Assembly: GCA_900548405.1 (NCBI GenBank)
Contig: UNSJ01000001.1
Location: 36,061-100,060, forward strand
Direction of reading: 5' to 3'
Source of the DNA: Candidatus Gastranaerophilales bacterium
GTDB taxonomy: Bacteria > Cyanobacteriota > Vampirovibrionia > Gastranaerophilales > Gastranaerophilaceae
Length of the DNA stretch: 64,000 bases
Shown here: in pieces, positions 44,233 through 53,667 of the stretch
Position numbering within the stretch: position 1 is the stretch's first letter
How the letters are laid out: the number at the start of each line of letters is the position of its first letter
Notes under the pieces: model-generated
What the model was told of the DNA's origin: nothing
The model's database searches: none
The model's input: only the letters and a program-made list of their open reading frames with translations
Translations under genes and position numbers: made by a program

Positions 44233-44577
44233 ATGGCTATCGGTGTTGATATAGAAGATATAGTTAGATTTAAAAACAAATCGGAAGAATTTATTCAGAG
44301 AATTTTTACTGCCGTAGAGATAGATTATTGCCAAAAATTTTCAAAACCTGAAAGTCATTATGCAGCACGTTTTTGCGCAAAGGAAGCTGTTATAAAAGCA
44401 CTTACGGCTCTTAAGATTACTAACGTGACTTACAATGAAATAGAAGTTTTTCATAATTCAGATAAATGTCCGCAGGTAAAAATTTTAAAAGACTTAAATC
44501 GAAACCTTAAGTTTAATTTAAGTCTTTCACACGACAGGTCAAAAGCCATAGCATTCGTTACTGTTGAAGAACAATAG
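44233..44577 (+). CDS. acpS: Holo-[acyl-carrier-protein] synthase
   Basis: 114 aa. It transfers 4'-phosphopantetheine from CoA to the ACP serine. Motifs: IGVDIEDIVRF (Mg-binding Asp), FTAVEIDYCQKF, and AARFCAKEAVIKALTALKI (Glu and Lys). SLSHDRSKAIAFVTVEE ends the fold. The mRNA appears leaderless. The 3' end overlaps the convergent pheA by 20 bp. Confidence 0.93.
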   Translation: MAIGVDIEDIVRFKNKSEEFIQRIFTAVEIDYCQKFSKPESHYAARFCAKEAVIKALTALKITNVTYNEIEVFHNSDKCPQVKILKDLNRNLKFNLSLSHDRSKAIAFVTVEEQ

Positions 44578-45430
44578 CTTTGCTTTTTTCATAAGAACCC
44601 AAGTATCTTATAAATGTTGTGTTCTCACGGATTTCTTGAATTGTCTTTAAAATGTTGCCGCTTCCTATGTGACCGTCAAAGTTTACAATGAATATGTACT
44701 CGCCGAACTTTTGTTTTGACGGACGGGATGCAATATAGGAAAGATTAATGCTGTTATTCATAAATATTTCCAAAACTTTCAACAATGCACCGGGTTTATT
44801 TTCTGTTGAGAATGCAAGTGATGTTTTATCATTTCCTGTTGTTTTTGTTTCAAAATTTCCGATTAAAACAAATCGGGTTTGGTTAGTTTTGTCATCATTT
44901 ATATTCTTTTTTAAAATGTTTAAATTATATGTTTCTGCTGTTTTTTCGCTTCCTATTGCAGCATATGTGAGGTTATAATTTTGAAGATTTCTTGCGGCTT
45001 CTGCTGTGCTTGAAGCTTCTATAATATTAACGTTAAAAGGCATTTCATTATGAATGAAATCCTGACATTGAGCCAATGCCTGAGGGTGAGAAATAATTCC
45101 CGTAATTGAGGAAAATTCTGTGGTTCTTGCAAGCAGGCAGTGATTAATTGGCATAAAAAATTCAGAAAGAATGTTTACATTTGAATTTTTAGTAAACATA
45201 AGATTGTCAAGAGATTCTCTGACTGTTCCTTCAATAGAATTTTCAACAGGAAGAACACCTAAAGCATCAGGATTGTCATCAACGTATTCAACTACCTGTC
45301 TTATAGTTTGAAGCGGTGTCGGATATGCATTGATATTAAACTTTTTAGCGAAATAATCTTTTGCCATTTCACTGAATGATGCTTGAGGTCCGAGATATGC
45401 TATTGTTTTTACTGTTTCTAAATTAATCAT
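44558..45430 (-). CDS. pheA: Prephenate dehydratase
   Basis: 290 aa. It converts prephenate to phenylpyruvate for Phe synthesis. The catalytic domain shows TIAYLGPQASFSEMAKDYF, LGVLPVENSIEGTVRESLDN, ISHPQALAQCQDFI and TRFVLIG (the Thr-Arg-Phe motif). A C-terminal ACT domain (TENKPGALLKVLEIFMNNSI, then IASRPSKQKFGEYIFIV) would sense Phe. No chorismate mutase domain is fused. Minus-strand GGAG precedes the ATG. The start is close to the divergent phosphohexomutase. Confidence 0.94.
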   Translation of the reverse strand: MINLETVKTIAYLGPQASFSEMAKDYFAKKFNINAYPTPLQTIRQVVEYVDDNPDALGVLPVENSIEGTVRESLDNLMFTKNSNVNILSEFFMPINHCLLARTTEFSSITGIISHPQALAQCQDFIHNEMPFNVNIIEASSTAEAARNLQNYNLTYAAIGSEKTAETYNLNILKKNINDDKTNQTRFVLIGNFETKTTGNDKTSLAFSTENKPGALLKVLEIFMNNSINLSYIASRPSKQKFGEYIFIVNFDGHIGSGNILKTIQEIRENTTFIRYLGSYEKSKAIVLQQ

Positions 45431-45493
45431 TTGCGCTTACTCCATATTTTGTATTATGATTATAACAAAGACATTTTAGCGAGGCAAATTTTT

Positions 45494-46867
45494 ATGACGG
45501 ATATTAAGTTTGGTACTGACGGCTGGAGAGCTGTGGTTGGAAAAGAGTTCAACAAAGAAAATGTTGAAACGGTTACAAAAGCAATAGGCAAATATGTTTT
45601 TGACAATTTCGGATTAGATAAAAAAATTATTGTCGGCTATGATCCGAGAAATATGGCAGAAGAATTTGCTTTACAAACAGCAGAACAGCTTGCAGGTTAC
45701 GGATTTAATGTTCTAATCAGTGATAAAGTGCTTCCTACTCCTGTATTGGCTTATAGTGCAAAACATTTGAATGCGTGTGCTGTTATGTTCACGGCTTCTC
45801 ATAATCCGCCCGAATATTTGGGGATAAAATTCATTCCTGATTATGCAGGTCCCGCAACTTCCGAAATTACGGATGAACTTATGTATAACTTAAACGTGCC
45901 TTTTAAATCAAAAGGTAACGGCTCTGTTGCAAAATATAATTTTAAGCCTGATTATTTTGCACATATTGAAAAGCTTATTGATATAAATAAAATTAAGGAG
46001 CTTGATAAAAATATAATATTTGACGGGCTTTACGCTGCAAGCATCGGATATTTCGATAAGCTGCTGGAAAGTCATAAAATTAAGTTTGACAGTCTTCACA
46101 TGTTCCATGACGTGAATTTCGGCGGCGGGATGCCTGAACCCAAACCTAAATTTTTAAAAGAATTAATCGAAAAAGTTAAATCAACACATAATTCTGTGGG
46201 ATTTGCAAATGACGGCGACTCTGACAGATTTGGCGTGATAAATGAAAACGGAGAATATGTTTCCCCGAACGAAATTATTGCAATCCTTTTAATTCACTTG
46301 AAAAAACATAAAGGTTACTCAGGTCCGCTTGTGAAAACCGTAGGGGCAAGTCTTCTGTTAAATAAAACAGCTGAAAAACTCGGTGTTGAAGTAATTGAAA
46401 CAGCAGTAGGATTTAAACACGTCGGCGAGGCAATGAGAAAATATGACCCGATTATAGGCGGGGAAGAATCAGGCGGTTTAAGTATCAAAGGTCATATTCC
46501 GGAAAAAGACGGAATTCTTGCAAACCTTCTTGTTTTGGAAGCTATGGCTTATGAAAATAAATCTCTTGTTCAGCTTCAAAAAGACTTATATGATTTTATC
46601 GGATGCAGATTTTATAATGACAGAATTGATAAACATCTTGCAAATACAGATGAAATTAAACCTGTTTTGCAAGATTATAAAAATAAAACTTCAATCGGAG
46701 ATTTTAATGTTAAAGACATTGATACAAAAGACGGTGTTAAGCTTTACTTTGATGACAATTCAAGCTGGATGCTCGTAAGACCCAGTGGAACAGAGCCGCT
46801 TTTAAGAATTTATTTTGAAAGCGACAGCTTGGAAAAGTTGGAAAGATTAATAGCTCAAATCAAATAG
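45494..46867 (+). CDS. Phosphohexomutase (phosphoglucomutase/phosphomannomutase family)
   Basis: 457 aa from ATG 45494 with GAGG upstream; the reading to 45431 crosses the promoter. Seen: KFGTDGWRAVVGKEF, phosphoserine loop MFTASHNPPEYLGIKF, metal loop ANDGDSDRFGVINENG, sugar loop GGEESGGLS and phosphate loop VRPSGTEPLLRIYF. It interconverts hexose 6- and 1-phosphates, possibly feeding glucose-1-P to rmlA. Substrate preference cannot be decided. Confidence 0.92.
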   Translation: MTDIKFGTDGWRAVVGKEFNKENVETVTKAIGKYVFDNFGLDKKIIVGYDPRNMAEEFALQTAEQLAGYGFNVLISDKVLPTPVLAYSAKHLNACAVMFTASHNPPEYLGIKFIPDYAGPATSEITDELMYNLNVPFKSKGNGSVAKYNFKPDYFAHIEKLIDINKIKELDKNIIFDGLYAASIGYFDKLLESHKIKFDSLHMFHDVNFGGGMPEPKPKFLKELIEKVKSTHNSVGFANDGDSDRFGVINENGEYVSPNEIIAILLIHLKKHKGYSGPLVKTVGASLLLNKTAEKLGVEVIETAVGFKHVGEAMRKYDPIIGGEESGGLSIKGHIPEKDGILANLLVLEAMAYENKSLVQLQKDLYDFIGCRFYNDRIDKHLANTDEIKPVLQDYKNKTSIGDFNVKDIDTKDGVKLYFDDNSSWMLVRPSGTEPLLRIYFESDSLEKLERLIAQIK

Positions 46868-46876
46868 TTTTTTCAA

Positions 46877-47395
46877 TTACATTCCGAAAAATATTTTGTC
46901 TAATGCCTTTAGAAATTTTGAACGTTTGGCATTGTTCATATCATTTTGAAACTCTAAAGCATCTATTTGAGAACCGATTTCTCTGTAAGTTCCTGACAAA
47001 AATGCTTGTTGTCTGTCTTTTTCTGTCGGATATTGTTCGCGCATTTTAATAAGTTCGCCGTTATCAAAGAATTTAGCTCCGCAGTTGTAGCATTCGTCAA
47101 TTGTAATTTCTTTTTTGATGCTTACATTATTTTTTACCATATTATTTCCGCACAAAGGGCAAACTCGTGTTTGACTTTCGTCAACTTTTTCAAATGTTTT
47201 GCCTTCAAGCTCTTTTTTCAAGTCCTCAATACTTTCTGATTGTTCATCGAATTTTTTTAATTCTCTGCCGTCAAAAAATATTCCGCCGCATCCGTCAAGA
47301 CAAACATCTAAATTGACACCGGCAGAAGGCATAAAAACTTTTTGCATGTCTTTTCCGCAAGCAGGACATTTAATATATTCTAAAGTATCTTCCAT
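46877..47395 (-). CDS. Zinc-ribbon protein (TFIIB-type zinc finger domain)
   Basis: 172 aa. Two ribbons: CPACGKDMQKVF with CLDGCGGIFFDGREL, and CPLCGNNMVKNN with CYNCGAKFFDNGEL. The doubled C-G-G-x-F-F-D/x-x-EL pattern is that of zf-TFIIB family proteins. The C-terminal third is helical and basic. Minus-strand AAGGAG precedes the ATG. Role unknown. Confidence 0.8.
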   Translation of the reverse strand: MEDTLEYIKCPACGKDMQKVFMPSAGVNLDVCLDGCGGIFFDGRELKKFDEQSESIEDLKKELEGKTFEKVDESQTRVCPLCGNNMVKNNVSIKKEITIDECYNCGAKFFDNGELIKMREQYPTEKDRQQAFLSGTYREIGSQIDALEFQNDMNNAKRSKFLKALDKIFFGM

Positions 47396-47441
47396 AAATA
47401 AAACTCCTTTTTTTTAGATTATATATTAATATTTTATTATT

Positions 47442-47468
47442 AAAAAACCTCCTTTTAAAGGAGGTTTT
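47442..47468 (-). terminator. Rho-independent terminator of the M48-like gene
   Basis: AAAACCTCCTTT-T-AAAGGAGGTTTT with flanking A/T runs. Confidence 0.85.
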
Positions 47469-47473
47469 AGTTG

Positions 47474-48307
47474 TTAATTTTCTGAGCTTTCGGAAAGGTT
47501 TTTGAGGATGGTATAAGATGCATCCCAGCCGTTAAGACCTCCGGTAGCTTTGTATTTAGCAATTTGTTTTGCTCTTTCTTTTTTTAATTTAGCCTGTTCT
47601 TTTTGAAATTTTGCAAGTTTAGATTTGTTGGAATTTCTTTCATCAATAGTCGGCTGAATGTATGCTAAGAAATTTTTGTACTCCTTACAGTTGTAACCTG
47701 CTTTAACCTTTGAGGGGTAGTTGTAAGAAAGATAATCATAGATATACATTGAACGTTTAAAGTTGTTTGGCTGGCTTTTTAAAATATCAACTGTTGAACC
47801 CGGCATTTTGCCTAAAACAACAATCATTGCAAGCGGGTTATATCCTGCCTGAATCATTAAATCTACACCTGTAATATCAGCGTTCATCTGGTCTTTAGCT
47901 GACATATTGTTTAAGGTTAATTCATTAGCAACAAGTGCAGTGTTTTCTAAGTTTGTATCAACAAAGTTTCCTGCTATTGCAGATGTAATGTTTGATACAA
48001 GTTTTTTCTTAGATGCATTTGCATTAATAATCACACCGATTTCCTGAGCAATTACCGCTGCAACTTCATTATCGTTTCCTGTGTAACCCAAATCGGTTTT
48101 CTGTACATATATTTCATCATTGGTATTTGAAGTACTGTTTGTCACAGCTGTTTCAGTTACAACAAATTTAGTTGTTGAAGGAAGATTGTTTTTAGACAAT
48201 ATCTGTTTTCCTACTGTCGGAGTTCTGTCAACAGCGCTCCAAGTTGCTGCAAGTGCAGGCATTGCAAGTGTTCCTGCCAAAATCAATGATAACAAGATTT
48301 TTTTCAT
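47474..48307 (-). CDS. Secreted M48 peptidase-like protein lacking the HExxH histidines
   Basis: 277 aa. The signal peptide MKKILLSLILAGTLAMPALA is cleaved before AT. The region NDNEVAAVIAQEIGVIINAN lines up with the M48 motif DELAAVLAHEIGHVxxRH, but both zinc His residues are replaced (Gln and Val). The later MNADITGVDLMIQAGYNPLA lines up with E-AD-xGxxLMxxAGYDP, with the third ligand Glu also changed. The C terminus is Lys-rich and helical. The fold is probably kept without catalysis. AAGGAGG precedes the ATG. It follows the GT2 gene by 12 bp. Confidence 0.75.
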   Translation of the reverse strand: MKKILLSLILAGTLAMPALAATWSAVDRTPTVGKQILSKNNLPSTTKFVVTETAVTNSTSNTNDEIYVQKTDLGYTGNDNEVAAVIAQEIGVIINANASKKKLVSNITSAIAGNFVDTNLENTALVANELTLNNMSAKDQMNADITGVDLMIQAGYNPLAMIVVLGKMPGSTVDILKSQPNNFKRSMYIYDYLSYNYPSKVKAGYNCKEYKNFLAYIQPTIDERNSNKSKLAKFQKEQAKLKKERAKQIAKYKATGGLNGWDASYTILKNLSESSEN

Positions 48308-48319
48308 TTATTTTCCTCC

Positions 48320-49006
48320 TTAATCAGTAAATCTGTATTTAATTAATGCTATTATTGCATGAATTCCATCGCGCCAGGTAATTTTTTTACCTTCCGCAAA
48401 TTCTCTGCCATAGTATGAAACAGGCAGTTCATAAAGTCTTGCCCCTCTTTTTAATACTTTAGCAGTAATTTCAGGTTCAAAATCAAATCTGTCGGATTTT
48501 ATTTGAATTCCTTTTATAAAATCTGCTCTGAATGCTTTGTAGCAAGTTTCCATATCTGTTAAAGTTGAGCCGTAGAGTATGTTTGTCAACAATGACAGAA
48601 ACTTGTTGCCCAAAAGGTGATGGAACATAAAAGAACGTGACGGTTTACCGCCTGAAAGTCTTGAACCGTATGCGACATCGGCTTTGCCTTCAACTATTAA
48701 CTTAATCAAAGGTTCGTAATCAACAGGATCATATTCCAAATCAGCATCCTGAATAACAATGATATCACCCGTTGCTTCTCCAAAGCCTGTTCTGAGCGCG
48801 GCGCCTTTACCTTGATTGTAATCGTGGTAAATTACTTTATAAGGATATTTTGAATATAAATCTCTTGTACCGTCTGTTGAGTAATCATCAATTAAAATGA
48901 TTTCTTTTTCAAGTCCGCAAAAACTCGCTTTTTCAACCTTATCCAAAATCTTATCAAGTGTTCCGACCTCATTGAAAACAGGAATAAGTATTGTAATCTT
49001 TTTCAT
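48320..49006 (-). CDS. GT2 glycosyltransferase (dolichol/polyprenyl-phosphate mannosyltransferase-like)
   Basis: 228 aa GT-A fold. Seen: ITILIPVFNEVGTLDKILDK, EIILIDDYSTDGTRDL, YNQGKGAALRTGFGEATGD and IIVIQDADLEYDPVDYEPLI (DxD). YGSRLSGG and the end ELPVSYYGREFAEGKKITWR fit the DPM1-like group, which moves a sugar to a polyprenyl phosphate. No membrane helix. Minus-strand GGGAG precedes the ATG. It leads a two-gene operon with the M48-like gene. Confidence 0.88.
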   Translation of the reverse strand: MKKITILIPVFNEVGTLDKILDKVEKASFCGLEKEIILIDDYSTDGTRDLYSKYPYKVIYHDYNQGKGAALRTGFGEATGDIIVIQDADLEYDPVDYEPLIKLIVEGKADVAYGSRLSGGKPSRSFMFHHLLGNKFLSLLTNILYGSTLTDMETCYKAFRADFIKGIQIKSDRFDFEPEITAKVLKRGARLYELPVSYYGREFAEGKKITWRDGIHAIIALIKYRFTD

Positions 49007-49117
49007 TTAATATAAGCTCCCGTATAAAATATTTGTATTATTCTCAAAAATATTGTACAATAAAAATGTACAGTTGTAAAATGTATGAGTATTTATTGGA
49101 TTAAGAAAAGGCAGAAT

Positions 49118-50833
49118 ATGGTTCAGTGTGCAGCAGATAGTATTAAAAAAGGGCTTGATATATTAGAAAGCAAGGATTATGAAAGTGCAATAAGTTTTTT
49201 TACGGATTTGCAGAAGACTTTTAGTGAAGAAAAATCGGAAGCCGATATTTCTATTGCTTTAAGCCTTTTGGGGCTGTCAAAATATTTATTTGACAGAAAT
49301 AATTACAGAGAAACATTGAGAACTCTCAATGATGCTCAATATATGGCTGAATATACCAAAAATTCAACAGCCAAAATCGTCAACGAATACGCGCTTGGTA
49401 CGGTTGAATTTGGTGAAGGGTCTAAAGAAACTGCTCTTTTGCATTATGAAAATGCTAAAAACGCATCGATGATTTCAGGCGATGAACTTTCAATTGTCGG
49501 ATATGTTTTGACACGTATTAAACAAATTAAGGAGGGCTTGGATTTTACTTTGCCCGTAAAAAGTGATCCTCTTGTTTCACTTGTTAAAATCGGACGTTCA
49601 ATCAGTGCTGTAACTGATATTGATATCCTTTTAAAGGTTATTGCTGAAGAAACTAAAATTGCTATTCAGGCTGACAGGTGTACAGTATTTCTGCTTGATA
49701 AAGAAAAAAACGAACTATGGAGCAAAGTAGCCTTAGGTATGGACAGCCGGGAAATAAGATTCCCTGCTGATAAAGGTCTTGCAGGATATGTTGTTAAAAC
49801 AGGCGAGCCTTTAAATATTCCTGATGCTTACAATGACGAGAGATTTAATCCTGATGTTGATAAAGAAACAGGCTATAAAACAAAAACAATCCTATGCCTG
49901 CCTATTAAAAACAACAATCAGGAAATTATCGGTGCATTTCAGGTTTTAAACAAAAAAGAAGGTGTGTTTACAAAAGGTGATGAGGATTTGCTTGTTGCAA
50001 TAGGCGGCAGTGCTTCAATCGCTCTTGAAAACGCACAGCTTTTTGAACAGCAAAAAGAACTATATAAAGAGCAAAAAGAACTTTTTGAATGCTTTATTAA
50101 TACTCTTGCAACCTCAATCGATGCCCGTGACAAGATTACTGCAGGTCATTCAAGCAGAGTTAAGCTGTATTCCATGCTTCTTGTTGATGAGCTCGGATGT
50201 GACGAGAAATTTAAAGAGCTTATTGAAAAAGCAGCAACGCTTCATGATATAGGTAAAATTGGCATCAGAGATTCTGTTCTTCAAAAGGAAGGAAAGCTTA
50301 CAGATGAAGAATACAAGCACATTCAGGAACACGTTCAAATTACTCACAATATTTTGGATAAAATCTATGTATCTGATGATTTTAAATTAATTACCGAGAT
50401 AGCCTGCTCACACCATGAAAAATATGACGGCTCTGGTTATTACAGGCATCTGAAAGGGGAGGAAATCCCGTACGGCGGAAGAATTCTTGCTGTGGCTGAT
50501 GTTTTTGATGCTATTACATCAAAACGTCATTATCGTGATAAAATGCCTATTCAAAACGTTATTGATATTTTAATAAGCGGTAAAGATAAACATTTTGACG
50601 GAAATCTTGTAGATGTTTTCTTGAAAATATCAGCCGATAAAGTGGTCCGTGTGTTCTTGACAGAAAACCACCATTGTTTTAAAGATGAAGATAGGGAAAT
50701 GTTAAGTCATTACAATCTCAGAGATATATGTAATTTCATAAATGATGAAAATGCAACAGATGAGCAAAAAAATATTGCGGAATTGTTTAATTTTTATTAT
50801 TCTGGGAATGTAGTTAATAGAGAGGGTCTGTAG
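49118..50833 (+). CDS. GAF and HD-GYP domain protein (c-di-GMP phosphodiesterase-like)
   Basis: 571 aa. ATG 49118 with AAAAGG 9 nt upstream is preferred over 49085, which lies at the expected transcription start. Residues about 1-150 are TPR-like helices. A GAF domain follows (VSLVKIGRSISAVTDIDILL, ADRCTVFLLDKEKNELWSKV, LAGYVVKTGEPLNIPDAY). The HD-GYP domain has HDIGKIGIRDSVLQKEGKL and ACSHHEKYDGSGYYRHLKGE, then ILAVADVFDAITSKRHYRDK. The hallmark GYP is GYY here. It likely hydrolyses a cyclic dinucleotide in response to a GAF ligand. First gene of a signalling cluster. Confidence 0.85.
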   Translation: MVQCAADSIKKGLDILESKDYESAISFFTDLQKTFSEEKSEADISIALSLLGLSKYLFDRNNYRETLRTLNDAQYMAEYTKNSTAKIVNEYALGTVEFGEGSKETALLHYENAKNASMISGDELSIVGYVLTRIKQIKEGLDFTLPVKSDPLVSLVKIGRSISAVTDIDILLKVIAEETKIAIQADRCTVFLLDKEKNELWSKVALGMDSREIRFPADKGLAGYVVKTGEPLNIPDAYNDERFNPDVDKETGYKTKTILCLPIKNNNQEIIGAFQVLNKKEGVFTKGDEDLLVAIGGSASIALENAQLFEQQKELYKEQKELFECFINTLATSIDARDKITAGHSSRVKLYSMLLVDELGCDEKFKELIEKAATLHDIGKIGIRDSVLQKEGKLTDEEYKHIQEHVQITHNILDKIYVSDDFKLITEIACSHHEKYDGSGYYRHLKGEEIPYGGRILAVADVFDAITSKRHYRDKMPIQNVIDILISGKDKHFDGNLVDVFLKISADKVVRVFLTENHHCFKDEDREMLSHYNLRDICNFINDENATDEQKNIAELFNFYYSGNVVNREGL

Positions 50834-50840
50834 TTATTTA

Positions 50841-52376
50841 ATGCGAAATTTGCTTACAATAGTTGTTATAGGTGCATTTACCGTAAGTCCTGCTTTTGCA
50901 GAAGGGCTTTATGACAGTATTCAGCCTGCAAATCCTATAGAAGTGCAGACAGAGCCTGTCAGCACGTTTGCTATGCCTCCGAAGAAAGCTACACTTACTC
51001 ATAATGATATTCATAACCAATATTTAATTGCTTATGACAGATTTATGCAATGTAACGTTAAATCTTCATATATGGACTTCAAAATCCTGATTGATACTAT
51101 GGTTCCTAATGACTATGCATATATGCAGCTTGCTGAAAAAATGGCGGATATAGGCTTCTTTAATCTTTCTGATTTGGCTGCAAACAAGATTGATGACAGA
51201 AATTTATCGGATTTTCTTGTCGATGACGTTAAAAGCTTTTACTTCCCTGCAAGGAAATTGAAAATTGATGATGAAGTTTATCTTGGCGAAGTTTATTCAA
51301 ATATTGTTTTCAATGACCAAAGCCGTGAAGCAACTTCAGAACTGGTGAAAAATGTCAATCTTATAGCAAATTCTGATTATGCAAATTATGTTGCGGCTTT
51401 AGGCTATTTAAAATCAAACGACATTTTAAATGCAGATAAATATATTGATTCGGCAATAAAGATGAATCCGCAGAATTTAAATTACAAAAAGTTAAAAGCA
51501 GAAATTCAGGCTCAGGGCAAGAAACCGCAAAATGCTTTGAAAACTGTTGCTTTTATAAAATCCCAAAAGCTTTATACTGCTGATTTTACAAGAAAAGTAA
51601 GCTCTCTGGAACAATATGTTTTATATAAAACAAAGAAAAATGAATCTCAAAAGATGTACCATTTGGGTTACTACTATTATTATGAAAACGAGCTTGCAAA
51701 ATCAATAAGAACTTTACAGGGTGCAACATCTTCCAAAAGAAGCCATAATAAAGATGTTTATGCTTTAATGTCACGTGTTTATTATGATATGAATGACTTG
51801 GAAAAAGCACAGGATACAGCTCAGAAAGCTTATAAAATTGATCGCAATAATCCCACAGCTCTGCTGGTTTTAGGTGATTTAAATTACAGAAAACATGATT
51901 ATAAAACAGCATTAAAGTATTACAAAGACGCAGAGGCTAATGACAGAACTTCTTCAATCTGCCCTATTAAGGTTGCTCAGACTTATGAACAATTAGGTAA
52001 GGAGAAAAAAGCCTACGAACTTTATGAAAAAATATTGAAAACATATACAGATGCATATGTTGCTTATTACAAAATTGCATTAAAAGATAAAACCAGAGAA
52101 GAAACATATCTTAAAAAAGCTATTGCCGTAAATATGTATTTTAAGGATGCATGGATAGATTTAGCGCGTGTTGAAATCCAACGCCAAAACTTTATTGAAG
52201 CAAAAAAATATTTAGGTGTGGCAAATTATATTGACGAAAATGATTTTAGATATTATTATTATCAAGGACTGATTGCAAAAAATCAGGGATTAAAACAAGA
52301 TGCTGCTTACAACTTCAAGAAGACATTGCTGTTAAATCCAAACTACCAGCCGGCGAAAGAGGAATTGAACTTATGA
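50841..52376 (+). CDS. Secreted TPR protein
   Basis: 511 aa. The N terminus MRNLLTIVVIGAFTVSPAFA is a signal peptide cut before EG. Several TPR units follow, clearest in the C-terminal half (MYHLGYYYYYENELAKSIRT, DVYALMSRVYYDMNDLEKAQ, PTALLVLGDLNYRKHDYKTA). It would act in the periplasm, yet sits between cytoplasmic signalling genes. Its start is 7 bp after the HD-GYP stop and its end overlaps the next gene by 4 bp. Confidence 0.8.
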   Translation: MRNLLTIVVIGAFTVSPAFAEGLYDSIQPANPIEVQTEPVSTFAMPPKKATLTHNDIHNQYLIAYDRFMQCNVKSSYMDFKILIDTMVPNDYAYMQLAEKMADIGFFNLSDLAANKIDDRNLSDFLVDDVKSFYFPARKLKIDDEVYLGEVYSNIVFNDQSREATSELVKNVNLIANSDYANYVAALGYLKSNDILNADKYIDSAIKMNPQNLNYKKLKAEIQAQGKKPQNALKTVAFIKSQKLYTADFTRKVSSLEQYVLYKTKKNESQKMYHLGYYYYYENELAKSIRTLQGATSSKRSHNKDVYALMSRVYYDMNDLEKAQDTAQKAYKIDRNNPTALLVLGDLNYRKHDYKTALKYYKDAEANDRTSSICPIKVAQTYEQLGKEKKAYELYEKILKTYTDAYVAYYKIALKDKTREETYLKKAIAVNMYFKDAWIDLARVEIQRQNFIEAKKYLGVANYIDENDFRYYYYQGLIAKNQGLKQDAAYNFKKTLLLNPNYQPAKEELNL

Positions 52377-53020
52377 AACAAAATATTTTAATCGTAGAAG
52401 ACCATGAATTAACAAGATTCGGACTCAAAACAACATTTGAGGGTGTTGATTACGTTGAAAATATTTATGAGGCAGATTCCGCAGAAGCAGCTATTGAAAT
52501 TTTTAATAACAATAATATTGATTTAATAATTATGGATTTGGGCTTGCCTAACATGAACGGTATTGAGGCTACCCAGAAAATACGTTCGTCAAATAAAGAC
52601 GTTAAAATTATTATATTAACATCTCATAACGACGAAAAAGAAGTTCTTAACAGTTTAAAAGCAGGAGCAAATGCTTATTGCTCAAAAGAAATTAATCCCC
52701 AACGATTAATCACTGTTGTACAATCCGTAGCAGACGGTGCAGCATGGTTTGATCCGAGCATTGCACATATTGTGTTAAAAGCCAGTGCAAGTTCTCCAAC
52801 ATTTGATAATGACGATAACAGAAAAAATTACGATTTAACCTCGCGTGAAGCTCAAATATTAAAACTTATGACAGAAGGATACAGCAATATGGAAATTGCA
52901 CAAATTCTTGTTATAAGTATTAATACAACCAAAGCACACGTTGCAAATATTTTGCAGAAATTAGAAGTTGATGACAGGCTTCAGGCTGCATTAAAAGCAC
53001 TTAAACATAAGATAGTTTAA
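52373..53020 (+). CDS. NarL/FixJ-type response regulator
   Basis: 215 aa. Receiver domain (residues 3-120) with acidic pocket E9-D10, phospho-acceptor D55 in IIMDLGLPNMNG, Thr in ILTSHND and Lys in CSKE. A LuxR-type HTH covers about 150-210 (LTSREAQILKLMTEGYSNME, NTTKAHVANILQKLEVDDRL). DNA-binding transcription regulator. AGAGGAA precedes the ATG inside the TPR gene. No histidine kinase is next to it. Confidence 0.92.
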   Translation: MKQNILIVEDHELTRFGLKTTFEGVDYVENIYEADSAEAAIEIFNNNNIDLIIMDLGLPNMNGIEATQKIRSSNKDVKIIILTSHNDEKEVLNSLKAGANAYCSKEINPQRLITVVQSVADGAAWFDPSIAHIVLKASASSPTFDNDDNRKNYDLTSREAQILKLMTEGYSNMEIAQILVISINTTKAHVANILQKLEVDDRLQAALKALKHKIV

Positions 53021-53042
53021 AATTTCAAAAAGGAATCTAAAA

Positions 53043-53657
53043 ATGTCGGAACTGACAAAAATTTTATTAGTAGACGACAATTCTAAATATTTGAAAGACG
53101 CTCTGCCCTTTTACGGGTATGAAGTGCAGACTGCCTGTGACGGAGTTCAGGCACTGAAAGAGCTTGCTAAAAAAGATAACAAATTTGACCTTGTGCTACT
53201 TGATGTTATGATGCCTAATATGAACGGGTGGGAAACTTTAAAATCTATACGTTCAAATGAAGATACAAAACATTTGCCTGTTATAATGCTTACTGCAGTT
53301 AATGAAGAACAGAAAATGGTTTCCGGTTTGAAAATCGGGGCAGATGACTATATTGTCAAACCGTTTATCTTACCTAATCTTTTAGCAAGAATTGAAGCAG
53401 TATTAAGACGTTCTAGCTGGCAGAAAGAATCTTCTAAACCCCTTGAAAAAGCTAATTTAGAAGTTTTGACCTCAAGAGAGAAAGATGTTTTGCAAATGGC
53501 TGCAAAAGGTGCTTCCAATAAAGAAATAGCTGAAAAACTGGTAGTAAAAGAAGTAACGGTAAAAACACATCTCAACAGTATTTTTAAAAAGTTGAAGGTG
53601 GCTAACAGAACACAAGCAGTGCTTTTAGCAATGCAAGCAGATTTAATAAACAATTAA
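53043..53657 (+). CDS. Response regulator with LuxR-type HTH
   Basis: 204 aa. Receiver with D11-D12, phospho-acceptor D54 in LVLLDVMMPNMNGWETLKSI, Thr in IMLTAVNE and Lys-Pro in YIVKPFILPNLLARIEAVLR. This receiver is of the OmpR/PhoB type, yet the output domain is LuxR-like (LTSREKDVLQMAAKGASNKE, VTVKTHLNSIFKKLKVANRT). AAAGGAATCT precedes the ATG. It follows the first regulator by 22 bp. Confidence 0.92.
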   Translation: MSELTKILLVDDNSKYLKDALPFYGYEVQTACDGVQALKELAKKDNKFDLVLLDVMMPNMNGWETLKSIRSNEDTKHLPVIMLTAVNEEQKMVSGLKIGADDYIVKPFILPNLLARIEAVLRRSSWQKESSKPLEKANLEVLTSREKDVLQMAAKGASNKEIAEKLVVKEVTVKTHLNSIFKKLKVANRTQAVLLAMQADLINN

Positions 53658-53667
53658 GGAGAACTAA

